The notes beneath the pieces are model-generated. The model ran no database searches. It saw nothing but the letters and a program-made list of their open reading frames with translations, and had not been told where the DNA came from. Of a stretch of 64,000 bases of DNA, positions 54,331 through 64,000 are shown one piece after another. Every line of letters starts with the position of its first letter. Within the stretch, counting starts at the first letter, position 1. Source of the stretch: Amoebidium appalachense (Eukaryota; Ichthyosporea); NCBI GenBank assembly GCA_963693365.1, contig CAVNZM010000013.1, forward strand, positions 7,316,001 to 7,380,000, read 5' to 3'. Both the position numbers and the translations under genes were made by a program.

Positions 54331-55535
54331 CTTTCAAGTTCAACTTCAGCAGTTATAACGCCCCGCGAGTAGACAAAAAGAAACAGAAACCCCTAGCCTG
54401 AAGACTTGGCTGATTGTTTCGGCGAGACCGTCAAAGAAAGATAGCCAAAAGAGAACGTCACAATTCGGCTGTGAAGCTTTGGCTAACCACCCATGTAGGT
54501 TTAATTTAAGGTGCCTTAAAGCCACGAGGGGAAAATGGAAAAGTCGGGGTGCTGTGACAATGGATTGATTCGAATTGGTACACTGAAGTGTTAGAAGTGA
54601 CACAATGCTCTGGTGTGCATGGGAGGCCCATCAGCATGACATACATAGCACGTGATATGTAATGCCTTGTGACAGGCATGTATTTACAGCTCTCTGTGTT
54701 TCGCCGCCCAAGATTTGGGCAGGTACGTCATGCAGTTGCAAGCTCGAGCTCGTGTAAAGTGTCGGTTGCAATATTCCTACTTTTTCTTGAAAATCCATAA
54801 AAATCCGGTTCAAGCTTGTGAGGGCGTCAGCGGAGCTGCGTTCTTGTGGTTTACGAGTGAGCTGCCTGAGTGATGAATAACATAGAAATAGCGTGAGCCG
54901 GAACGTATCTACACGGAGTTCGAAACGTGAACAATCACCAGCTGTCACCGGCCTAAAAATAGCCTTTGGCCAAGGTTATTATGCCACTGGCATGCTCGCC
55001 GGCTCCTGATGGCCACGCTCGAAGACGTATGTACATTCATACGTACAAATAAGAAAGTGATTTCTAGGCCAATAAGGCCTTGAACAGCATATATTACTGT
55101 AATAGTAACTCATCAATTTAAGCTTCTGCAGTGCCCACGCTTCTTATGCATGGGCGTGTACACATGTATGGCCCATCGGATCTACTGAACATGGAAACGT
55201 CATTTGATTGGTTGCGAAAGCACCTCTTGGAAACCACGGGCCATTCAGTTGCCACTGCTGTAAAAGAAACGGTGGATTGAAGCATATTAAGAATTTACAA
55301 GTGCTTTTATTTTTTTGAAACGGAAAAAGTGAAGATCAAACTCTAGCTGGCACATGGGAGCCGAACGTCATGGCGGCCGCCAAGTAACTGCCAACGTGTA
55401 AGTTCGTTCCGTTCTGGTTCGTTTCTCCCCAGATCAATAGATCAAAGGAATGCGAACCAGAAATGCAAATTTACATAAATCCCAGATAAGAGAAGAAAAA
55501 ATTTCACACTTTTATTTTCAACTATCATATTATCA
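54331..55535. other. Intergenic, upstream of the glycosyltransferase
   Basis: 54631-54948 is open on minus for about 105 codons but lacks an ATG and has no recognisable motif. No promoter motif is convincing. Confidence 0.35.
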
Positions 55536-56254
55536 TCGCAAGTTTTCAAATTCTGTTGATCGTCACATTGAGTATTTATATGATTTTCACACAGTGTTCA
55601 GGTATCTCAGTATGCACTTGTTACTGGATAACTCGTGAAGTTTTTATTGTCTTCTCAGTATGCCGTGCATACTTGCATATCTTTCCGTCGAATAAATCCA
55701 GTCAAAAGAAAAGTTTTCAAAGCTTGACACAAGCTCCGGGTATCTGCTACACTAGCTGGCAATGTGAACACTTTAGACTTTTTGTTGAATTCTGTTGGTC
55801 GTCACATTGAGTATTTATATGATTTTCACACAGTGTTCAGGTATCTCAGTATGCACTTGTTACTGGATAACTCGTGAAGTTTTTATTGTCTTCTCAGTAT
55901 GCCGTGCATACTTGCATATCTTTCCGTCGAATAAATCCAGTCAAAAGAAAAAAAAAAAAAAGCTTGTGACCCGGAGGCGGCTAGGCGGCACACGAATTTG
56001 TTTTTTTGAAATTATCCAGACAAATAAAAAACGATGTAAACCTTTTTCTTTTGACTGGATTTATTCGAGATATGCAAGTATGCACGGCATACTGAGAAGA
56101 CAATATATATATAAAAACTTCACGAGTTATCCAATAACAAGTGCATACTGAGATACCTGAACGCTGTGTGAAAATCATATAAATACTCAATGTGACGACC
56201 AACAGAATTCAACAAAAAGTCTAAGTAGTCACATTGCCAGCCAGTGTAGCAGAC
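55536..56254. mobile_element. Cluster of three copies of a dispersed repeat, two direct and one inverted
   Basis: Copies 55536-55711 (5' truncated), 55738-55961 and, inverted, 56047-56254. The middle copy ends AATAAA, then about 10 nt, then A17, the layout of a polyadenylated 3' end. The middle and inverted copies form a foldback with ~210-bp arms and an ~85-bp spacer. A fourth copy is at 44072. Confidence 0.8.
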
Positions 56255-57719
56255 CTTCGATAGTCTAATCATTGTTTCCCCCCTGCCTGTTTGTACGCGA
56301 CCCCAGTACTAGCTAGTGGGATGCACCTGTATATATGTATATATATATATAGTATATACTAACCGAAGGTACTACATCTATAAACAAGTTTACATGATCT
56401 AAATATATTCTACGTAAATAGAACAGTTACCCATTGTGTACTTGCTACAACTATCAGATATGTAACGTTAGAGTTGGCGTTTGGCTCGCCATAAATACCC
56501 ACCCATGCCCCCTGCTGACACGCTCGGCTGCAAACAAAATTTTTTGGGGACGGTTTCGGAGGCTTTTAGTGGTCACTTCGCTCGGAGATCTGGAGTTTAG
56601 GAGGTAGACCTTTTGAATTGGGCGGCAAAAGATCTATTCTTGTTCATTTGTGTATTGGCGTAACAGGCATTTGTGCGTCCCGTTATCATGCATTTCATTA
56701 TGCTATTTCGGACACATATAGTATAAAACTTCAAACTCAAATAGAGCGAGAGACCAGCGTTGTGTTGAATGTGACAAGTATTCTCCTCTTGAATGCAGTA
56801 CGCAATCATGACATTTCTAATTTTAGCATAGATCACAAAAGCCAATCAGCATCACGGAAAGATTTCGAAAGATCTCAGTCCCAATAGCAGATCCGAAATT
56901 TTGCACATGATAACCGGATGTTCAGGTTTGCTCCAAGAAAAAAATATAAATAATCCTTCTTTTTTCTGCTATATTCTCTTTTCAAAATACTGCCACTTTG
57001 ACTTCTTGCAGGCCCTACGCTTTGCATACGCAGACGATAATTACGGTAGATCTATGCATGTGCATCGCTCAACGTTTTATTTTGTCAGTTGCGCACATAT
57101 CGGTTGTTATTCACCAATCATAAATCGAAGCTCAATCTGCCACGTGCAGATCATAATGACGAGCTTCAAGCACGCAAAGGAAGGCCTGTGACCCTCAGAT
57201 GTTATTCGACGTCCTAGAAAACCTTGTGGAGCATGTCGACTCCCACTGTATTCGCTTCAAATCCTTGAATATTCTTTTGACATTATTGGGTGGGAAAAAA
57301 ATCTCCTGATGTACATGTGCATGTCCATAATAAATATGCACAAGGCGTATTACATGTGTCAAATTCTCAATTGACATGCAAAACAGCTCTAACATGTACA
57401 TGTAAATTTATTCACAAGCAACACGATTTATTATGTGCTCATGCCCTTGCCAATTGGTTAGTGAGCAAACTCTGACAACTCTGTTTTTGGCCTAGGCTAA
57501 CCTGTCCAATTTATTCAAAGTTTCAACTGCCAAGTTACACTGCTCGGAGCACATCAGTTGCTCTAAATTTACGGAATTGATTTGCTAGCAATCTTTTATT
57601 ATGGTTTGCGCGAGTTATTCATAGCTTTTTGTTTCTTGTTTGTGGGTCGATGTTTGGCACATTCTGCTGGGTTACGAGGTAAAAAGGAATCATATTAGCA
57701 CAGAAATATTACTAACAGA
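56255..57719. other. Intergenic AT-rich region
   Basis: TA-rich 56330-56360; open stretches at 56618-56887 and 56901-57191 have no family resemblance. Nothing further supported. Confidence 0.4.
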
Positions 57720-58865
57720 ATGACTGGACATTCAAACGCAGGTGCTTGTTTGGCCAAAAGCCCAAGCGTGCACACAGGCAGCCACACCTCCACAGAACCC
57801 AGTGGTAACATTTTCTCACGCACATGTGCACTTCCTGTAACATCTGCGCACACGCGGAAGTATTGGGGTTTTGTCATGGCCCTGTTTACTGCATCAACCT
57901 TGTGGTTGGCAATGTTTGGATTGTCTTCACAGACCACAGTGGCTGCTGTTGTGATTTCAAACGTGGGATCAAACGAAAGGGGAACCGCAAAACAGTTTCC
58001 AACGCAAAATGCTATAAACACTGAAGATGAAAAGTGGTTGAATGCGGACAACGAACACCAACCACCCGAAAACTACTACACATATGCAGTCCCCGAACAG
58101 GTTGTACCCAAGGCAAGTGCTTGGGCATTTCGTTCGTGCAGGGAGCCAAGCATGCTTGCACTAACGTTTGACGACGGCCCATTTCCAACCACCCACCCCA
58201 TTCTCGATGTGCTAAAGGAGGAGGGTGTAAAGGCAACCTTTTTCGTAAACGGTTTCAACATCGACCCGAAATGCAAAGAACGGAAATCAAATAATGCCAC
58301 GTCACGTTGGGATCCCAACCGGCCCACGTATTCGTATGAGTGTGCGCAAGATGCAGAGTTCATGTTGCAGTGCCAAAATGCACTCAGGCGAATGCATGAG
58401 GAAGGGCACGAGATTGGCAGCCACACGTATTTCCACGCATTCACACCGGGCCTTAACAACGATGAGCTCCGTGCACGGCTTTCAGAACTAAAGGATGCCG
58501 TGGAGGGCATTCTGGGCAAAGGCACCCTGTCACCAATCCTACGCCCTCCCTATATTCGCACAAGCTACCGCATCACGCGTGTAGCCTCTACGGAGGGATA
58601 TGTTGTTGTGCAAGCAAACGTCCACCTGAAGGAATACCGCACGCCCACACTCGAAGGTAAAATGTCGAATATCACTGCTACGAGATGGGAAAATGCACTC
58701 CGTTGGCACGAAAGAGGAGACCCAGGCATGTCGTCTATGGTGACGTACCAGCACGACTATGTGGCAAATGCCCCCCTGGTGGCCCGCGAGTTGATTCGCT
58801 CAGCGCGCAAGGCAGGTATGCGCGTGGTGACGGCTGGTGAATGTGTAGGATTGGTTCGTAAATAG
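57720..58865 (+). CDS. Membrane-anchored polysaccharide (chitin) deacetylase, NodB domain
   Basis: Single exon, 381 residues, ATG 57720. Residues ~48-66 (YWGFVMALFTASTLWLAMF) form one membrane helix after a basic segment, so the catalytic domain should face the lumen or outside. NodB motifs: TFDDGP at 149-154 (catalytic base and metal Asp), SHTYFH at 234-239 (metal His pair), RPPY at 275-278, and YQHDY at ~343-347 for the late His motif. All expected metal and catalytic residues are present, so an active enzyme that removes N-acetyl groups from chitin-like polymers is likely. Family known from fungi, bacteria, diatoms and arthropods. Its near-identical relative lies tail-to-tail at 61394-62548. 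Confidence 0.93.
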   Translation: MTGHSNAGACLAKSPSVHTGSHTSTEPSGNIFSRTCALPVTSAHTRKYWGFVMALFTASTLWLAMFGLSSQTTVAAVVISNVGSNERGTAKQFPTQNAINTEDEKWLNADNEHQPPENYYTYAVPEQVVPKASAWAFRSCREPSMLALTFDDGPFPTTHPILDVLKEEGVKATFFVNGFNIDPKCKERKSNNATSRWDPNRPTYSYECAQDAEFMLQCQNALRRMHEEGHEIGSHTYFHAFTPGLNNDELRARLSELKDAVEGILGKGTLSPILRPPYIRTSYRITRVASTEGYVVVQANVHLKEYRTPTLEGKMSNITATRWENALRWHERGDPGMSSMVTYQHDYVANAPLVARELIRSARKAGMRVVTAGECVGLVRK

Positions 58866-60579
58866 TTAGACAATGAATGCCCGTGCTACTTTTTCCTTAT
58901 TCTTGCGGCGGGATGGACAGGCTCTGCTCCTAAAATTATTACCATTATGGTGTTGATTGACAAGTGATAATCAATCCATAAGGCCTAATGCCTTTTCACC
59001 TACACCGTATGTTTCTATACATCTGTGATAATTTGAGTTTATTTGCAACATTAGCACAGTGTGTCACGATCATGCTTGCAGTTGTATGTTTACGGCACAC
59101 GATCTGGTATGAATGAGTCTTAACTATATGTATTCAGGCATGCACCGATGCGTATGTGATAGCGAGCATTGGAACATTCAACATTTTTATGTATGCACTG
59201 CTCATTCATGCACATACAAAAGCATCCCACTCACTCAGGCCCAGCAAGGATGAACTTGTTCATTTTGGTGCAATATTCCATGCAGGCCATCTGAAAATTT
59301 ATTCAAAATCATTTATCAAGTCATCGCTATGCCATTGAGATACAGTGCTCGTACCACAACTCTTTCCATAAAATTTGAAAGAATAACTCCCCCCCCCCCC
59401 CCCCCCCCCGGTGGGCCTTCCCGGCAGGAGCGGGACCCTCCTCTACTATCCCAGCCCCCCCCCCCCCCCCCCCCCCCTCCCCCCCTCCCACCACCACCCC
59501 CCTCCCTCCCGCCACCGCCCCCTCCCCCCCTCCGCCCTGAGCCCTCTAGCTACCTCCCCCCCCCCCCCCCCCCCCCCCCCCCCCATTTTCCCTTCTCCCT
59601 CCCCCTTCACCTCCCCCCCCCCCCCCCCCCCCCCCCCCCGCCCCCCAATCCCCGGGGGGCAAATAAGAACGTGACAGCGGCTGTCAACAAAAGTTAAGAA
59701 TAAGCACACGGGCCACATTTTGGGGGGGTTTATTATTGGCAGATCTAGAAAGTGTTACTGTATCCAACTGTGGACGATCCCCCTTATGGGATTTAACGGG
59801 GGGGGGGGGGGGGGGGGGGGGGGGGATTTCCTCACTGGGCACGGATAAGCCGAATTTTTTGCGGGAATATTTATATTATGAAATGAGCTCTCAAAGAATA
59901 TTCCCGGCGGCTGGGCCACTGATCCTCGAAGAGAAAGGAGAGCACACCTTTCACTCACTCGCCCAAGGGGTGGGCAAGGGGGTATAAGAAGGGGGAGGGG
60001 GGGAGGGGGGGAGGGGGGGGCACATGATGACGAGTGAGCAAAGAGTTATTCTTACTTTTAATAAGCAGGAACCTCAGGTCCCCGAGGAAGAAAAGGGAGG
60101 GAGGGAAAGGGTGGGGATGCACATAGGATGTCGGCGGGAGAAGGCCGGTGGGGGTGGGTGGGTTGGGTTGGGGGGGGGGGGGGGGGGGGGGGGAGAGGGG
60201 GGAGGGGGGGGGGGGGGAGAAGGGGGGGGGAGAGAGATAAGTGGGACACAAGAGGGGAGGGTGAGAGGGAGGGTGGGATGTTGGAAGGGAAGGGGAAGGG
60301 GGTGTTGCGTTTGCAACCCGATTAGTAAACCTTTTGGCACACCATTTGAACATGGGAGAGTCACCTGCCTTTATCAGAGACGAGCACATCAAAAGCAACA
60401 GAATTTTTGCGGGGGTATGTTTAACCGTTGGTTGTGTGTCTGTGTGTGTGTGTGTGTGCACGTGCGTGCACAAGCGTGTGTGTGAGTGCACGCGTGTATA
60501 CGTGTGTATGTGTACGCCGCGCATGTGCGAATGTGTGCGTTTGTGTGTGTTTCGGGGGCGTCAAGGGGTGTGTGTGTGT

Positions 60580-60634
<55 letters not shown>

Positions 60635-60960
60635 GTGGGGAGGGGGGGGGGGGGAGGGGGAGGGAAAAGGGGGGCGACCTAGTGGCATGTTAATAAAGTA
60701 GAATACATTCTATTGAATCGAATTTTTGTGGTAAGGCCGCAATGATTCATCATGACAGGGTATGTAACTTCGGCTCAAATGTTTATTAGCGCCGCATACT
60801 TGTATTTCTGAGATAAGTAATTAATGTTCTCGGAGTTCGTGCTAGGCAGTGGCCCCTGCCAACAACATGTGATCGTGTGGGCAAAAAATTAAACTTAACA
60901 TCATTTGAGGGAAACAATACCGTCTTGGAGCCTATCGATATACACAGGAGCCCATTACAA
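58866..60960. other. Intergenic region between the deacetylases, with C and G tracts
   Basis: C-rich 59390-59655, G run 59800-59825, G-rich 60175-60240, G run 60579-60633. No gene supported. Confidence 0.6.
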
Positions 60961-61136
60961 TGGCATGGAATACAAAAGAGGTCGTAAAAAACAACTTTGT
61001 CGGACATCATCACGCGTAGCAATTAAAAGGCTCACTGCAACAAACACACACCACAACACGTTCAACCACAATCCCTAGGGCTAGTACCCACCCGAACTTA
61101 AGTCGGTGGCATGGAATACAAAAAAAGTTCATAAAA

Positions 61137-61177
<41 letters not shown>

Positions 61178-61270
61178 AAAAAAAAGAAGAAAAAAAAAAA
61201 AAGAACTTGTGACCGTCATCACGCGTAGTAATTAAAAATGGCTCACTGTAACAAACACACACCACAACAC
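60961..61270. repeat. Tandem duplication, second copy interrupted by a C(n)A(m) tract
   Basis: Copy 1 60961-61059 and copy 2 61107-61270 share TGGCATGGAATACAAAA at the start and CATCACGCGTAG...CACACACCACAACAC at the end. Copy 2 has about 29 C then 18 A (61139-61185) where copy 1 has none. Confidence 0.88.
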
Positions 61271-61393
61271 TTGCTATCTTGCGATAAGTTAGTGTGCTTG
61301 CACGAGGAGACCGTTTGTTCAAAGTCGGTACATGGGGAGAAAACATGGCATTGTTACATGTTACTGGAGTTTGCGTTCAATGACATTGCCTAA

Positions 61394-62548
61394 CTACTTA
61401 CGAACCAGCCCTACACATTCACCGGCCGTCACCACACGCATACCTGCCTTGCGCGCTGAGCGAATCAACTCACGGGCCACCAGGGGGGCATTTGCCACAT
61501 AGTCGTGCTGGTACGTCACCATGGAGGTCATGCCTGGGTCTCCTCTTTCGTGCCGTTGAAGGGCATCCACCCATCTCAGAGCAGTGATATTGCTGATCTC
61601 CCCTTGGAGGGTAGGCATGCGAAAATCCTTGAGGTGAACGTTTGCTTGGAAAACAACATATCCCTCCGAATAAGCGACATGAGTAATGCGGTAGTTTGTG
61701 CGAATATAGGGAGGGCGGAGGATTGGTGACAGAGCGTCTTTGCCCAGAATGCCCTCCACGGCATCCTTCAGTTCTGAAAGCTGTACACGGAGCTCATCGT
61801 TGTTAAGACCCGGTGTGAATGCGTGGAAATATGTGTGGCTGCCAATCTCGTGCCCCTCCTCATGGATTCGCCTGAGTGCATTTTGGCACTGCAACATGAA
61901 CTCTGCATCTTGCGCACACTCATACGAATACGTGGGCCGGTTAGGATCCCGAAGAGCGGTAACGTTATTGGATTTCCGTTCTTTGCATTTCGGGTCGATG
62001 TTGAAGCCGTTTACGAAAAACGTTGCCGTTACACCCTCCTCCATTAGCACATCGAGAATGGGATGGGTGGAAGGGAGGGGACCGTCGTCAAACGTTAGTG
62101 CGAGCATGTTTGGCTCCTTGCACGAACGAAATGCCCAAGCACTTGCCTTAGGTGCAACCTGTTCGGGGGCTGCATACGTGTAGTAGTGTTCGGGTGGTTG
62201 GTGTTCGTTGTCCGCATTCAACCACTTTTTATCGTCAATGGCCATGGTTTTGGCACTGTACGTCGGGACTTGCGTAACTGCGTCCTTTTTTAACTGAAAA
62301 CCTATCAAAGGTTCAACAACAGTGTCCTCAAAGGGGAATCCATGATTCCAAACAACAACATGCATGCAACGAAGAGGGGAATTGCAATACCCCAATACCT
62401 GAAAGAGTGTGCAAGTGGTATCGTCGATTGTGCATGTGAAACACTGCCATTGATGTGTTCTATGGAGATGTAGGGGTCTATTTGTTCTGAAAGGTTTGGG
62501 CTTTTGGCCAAACATAGCCCTGAATCCAAGTGTGTAGTCATTTTGCAA
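61394..62548 (-). CDS. Polysaccharide deacetylase paralogue with frameshifted N-terminus
   Basis: The catalytic part is an intact frame to stop 61394 and matches the 57720 gene at roughly 85-90% of residues, with TFDDGP, SHTYFH and RPPY all kept. The N-terminal anchor (LCLAKSP..., then RYWGIAIPLFVACMLLFGI) is encoded in a different frame starting at ATG 62541 and ends in a stop at 62305-62307. The two frames would join with one extra base near the CCCC run at about 62331-62334. Read literally, the catalytic frame begins at ATG 62548 with an unrelated, anchor-less N-terminus. So this is either a recent pseudogene, a sequence error, or a paralogue with an altered N-terminus. Confidence 0.8.
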   Translation of the reverse strand: MQNDYTLGFRAMFGQKPKPFRTNRPLHLHRTHQWQCFTCTIDDTTCTLFQVLGYCNSPLRCMHVVVWNHGFPFEDTVVEPLIGFQLKKDAVTQVPTYSAKTMAIDDKKWLNADNEHQPPEHYYTYAAPEQVAPKASAWAFRSCKEPNMLALTFDDGPLPSTHPILDVLMEEGVTATFFVNGFNIDPKCKERKSNNVTALRDPNRPTYSYECAQDAEFMLQCQNALRRIHEEGHEIGSHTYFHAFTPGLNNDELRVQLSELKDAVEGILGKDALSPILRPPYIRTNYRITHVAYSEGYVVFQANVHLKDFRMPTLQGEISNITALRWVDALQRHERGDPGMTSMVTYQHDYVANAPLVARELIRSARKAGMRVVTAGECVGLVRK

Positions 62549-64000
62549 TTTGCGGTTTGGCTTCTACCATTACCACGTGTTGTGAACGAATTTAGGGTGG
62601 TACGTCGGTGTGTTACAGTAGTTAGCAGCAGCTATAGGCAAAGGCTGAGATCATTCGTGCTCTGGTGGGATGTTCATTTCAAAGAAGAAGAAGAAGAATA
62701 AGAAGAAAGAAGACTGCCCGAAGCTCTGAAAAGAGAAAACATGCGGGCCCTTCGTTATTACGTGGCAATCATTATGTACTCACTCGGAAGAGTATGCATG
62801 TGTTGTTCACGAAAAAAAAAAAAAAAAGAAAAAAAAAACCCCAAACTCAAACTTCTTTTGATTTGCTTGCCACCACTGCAACCACACGGCCCTAGCGGCC
62901 CGTCCATCTTTATTAGAATCATAATCCTGATCTTTGAAGCTACAGCAGAACAGTAAGCCTAAATGAATAACCAACCATGGTCTGTAAAGTACCTATGCAA
63001 ACGACCAAACTTGAGAGCCTCTTTGGAGTTTCAGCTTCGTATTATTATATCAGATACCATGTCCCCAAAGGGCTTTCTAGTCGATCATTGCGAATGCGGG
63101 GACTAAATAATGGACTGCGCAGCATATGCATGACTGTGACGCATGCATGCGGATGGGTGAAAAATATTTTTGTTACTATGCCGTGGGTACGGCCGTCTAT
63201 TACTGGGCAGCTGTATCGCAGCCCAGTGCGCTTCACGCTCCAATGGAATATGCAACTATTGGTTATGTTAGATACTAATACATCACTTTATTCTGCTTCC
63301 TACATCAAAAAGAGTAAAAAGAGAAGTAAGAATTTTCGACAAGGGAACAAGGAGTACAAAGGGAGTGATCTATTTTTAGCATCGCAATCCACGGAGCACA
63401 GTCTCCCTAGAATGGCAACACGAGGACGCTAAAAGAAAAAAAAAGGGGTGACAAAACAAGAAGCACTTGTTTGCATAGAGCTAGGTAACACGAATTTCTA
63501 CTAAGTGTACATCCGTTGTTCAAAAATACGCAATTTGGCTCAGATATTTAGGGCGAGGGCCGGCCGATGATGGGGAGGGGCGATCAGTGGAGAACACCTC
63601 CGATTTAGTAAACCAAACGCATCACTCGACGCAGCTCTATTGGGCCAATGAAACAGCGTCTATCTAAATCTTATTCTTCCAATAGATGCAGATCTAATCA
63701 CTCTGACGGTGCTGTCTCCCTGCAACTGCGGCCTCTTCTTCTTTTATGTTTTTTTTTCTTCTTTTTTTTCTTTCTTTTTCTTTCTTTTTTTGCCCCCCTT
63801 CTTCTTCTTTTTTTTTTTTTTGTCGCCGTCCCGCAGCGTAGTAAGACCGGGCCCGGCTACTTACGTAAGCCAGCGGGTACATCCCTGACATGACATGACT
63901 CCATGTTCACTGTGTTGGCAATGTAAACAACTGAAACAACGTTTACACAAAGCAAGCAAGCAATGCCATTCGGAAATGACAATCCTATACTACGGCATGG
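62549..64000. other. Right-hand intergenic region
   Basis: (GAA)n-like 62681-62710, A-tract 62811-62838, pyrimidine tract 63746-63822. A 151-codon plus frame at 62977-63432 starts in a good context (ACCATGG) but has no recognisable features; it is a weak hypothetical candidate. Confidence 0.4.

Noticed and set aside
57004-57060. RFAYADD string resembling the reverse transcriptase catalytic motif.
   Set aside because: No other RT motifs nearby, and the residues after YADD (NYGRS) are polar rather than hydrophobic.
62977-63432. 151-codon plus frame with a good start context.
   Set aside because: Composition looks random and nothing in it resembles a known domain; not listed as a gene.

Overview
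The window is nuclear DNA of a eukaryote, most likely a protist (microalga or flagellate). The genes are split by many GT-AG introns, one small gene has a metazoan-like TATA box plus initiator, and there is a non-LTR retrotransposon and a tRNA-headed SINE-like unit. I cannot name the species. The most visible property is an extreme load of simple repeats: poly-G/poly-C, (GT)n/(CA)n, C(n)A(m) composite tracts, and minisatellites. Nearly all long open frames made of His-Thr, Cys-Val, Pro or Gly are translations of these repeats and are not genes. Exon models were built by hand from splice sites, codon phase and protein sense. They are hypotheses, but phase continuity over many consecutive junctions is strong internal support.

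Layout. 1-1235 (-): edge of a LINE (endonuclease plus start of reverse transcriptase). 1736-10841 (-): a ~17-exon P-loop GTPase with G1 (GVLGVGKS), G3 (DLPG) and G4 (TKMD, split by an intron) and a hydrophobic C-terminal segment, resembling immunity-related (IRG) or dynamin-type GTPases. 12867-16645 (+): one or two short multi-exon genes of unknown function. 17793-32019 (+): a long chain of about 21 exons coding an unrecognised protein rich in predicted beta-strands, with a glutamate-rich 8-residue repeat in the middle. It may be one gene or two or three. 33253-41687 (+): a secreted protein of ~475 residues with parallel beta-helix repeats like those of polymorphic membrane proteins (Pmp).

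44602-45005 (+): a 95-residue Ala-rich single-exon gene with a clean core promoter. 46502-47276: a tRNA-derived SINE-like unit lodged between two (GT)n tracts. 49341-54330 (-): a type II membrane glycosyltransferase of the putative rhamnosyltransferase family (4 or 5 exons). 55536-56254: a cluster of a dispersed repeat, two copies in tandem and one inverted, with a fourth copy at 44072-44283. 57720-58865 (+) and 61394-62548 (-): two convergent, closely related single-exon polysaccharide deacetylase (NodB) genes; the second carries a frameshift between its membrane anchor and its catalytic domain.

Functionally, the recognisable proteins point to the cell surface and secretory system (beta-helix adhesin-like protein, Golgi-type glycosyltransferase, membrane-anchored chitin/polysaccharide deacetylases) plus one membrane-associated GTPase. 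The most unusual signals are structural. Antisense copies of exons lie next to or far from their source exons. A ~630-bp palindrome sits in an intron. C(n)A(m) units appear as insertions. Microsatellites abut splice sites in a strand-consistent way.
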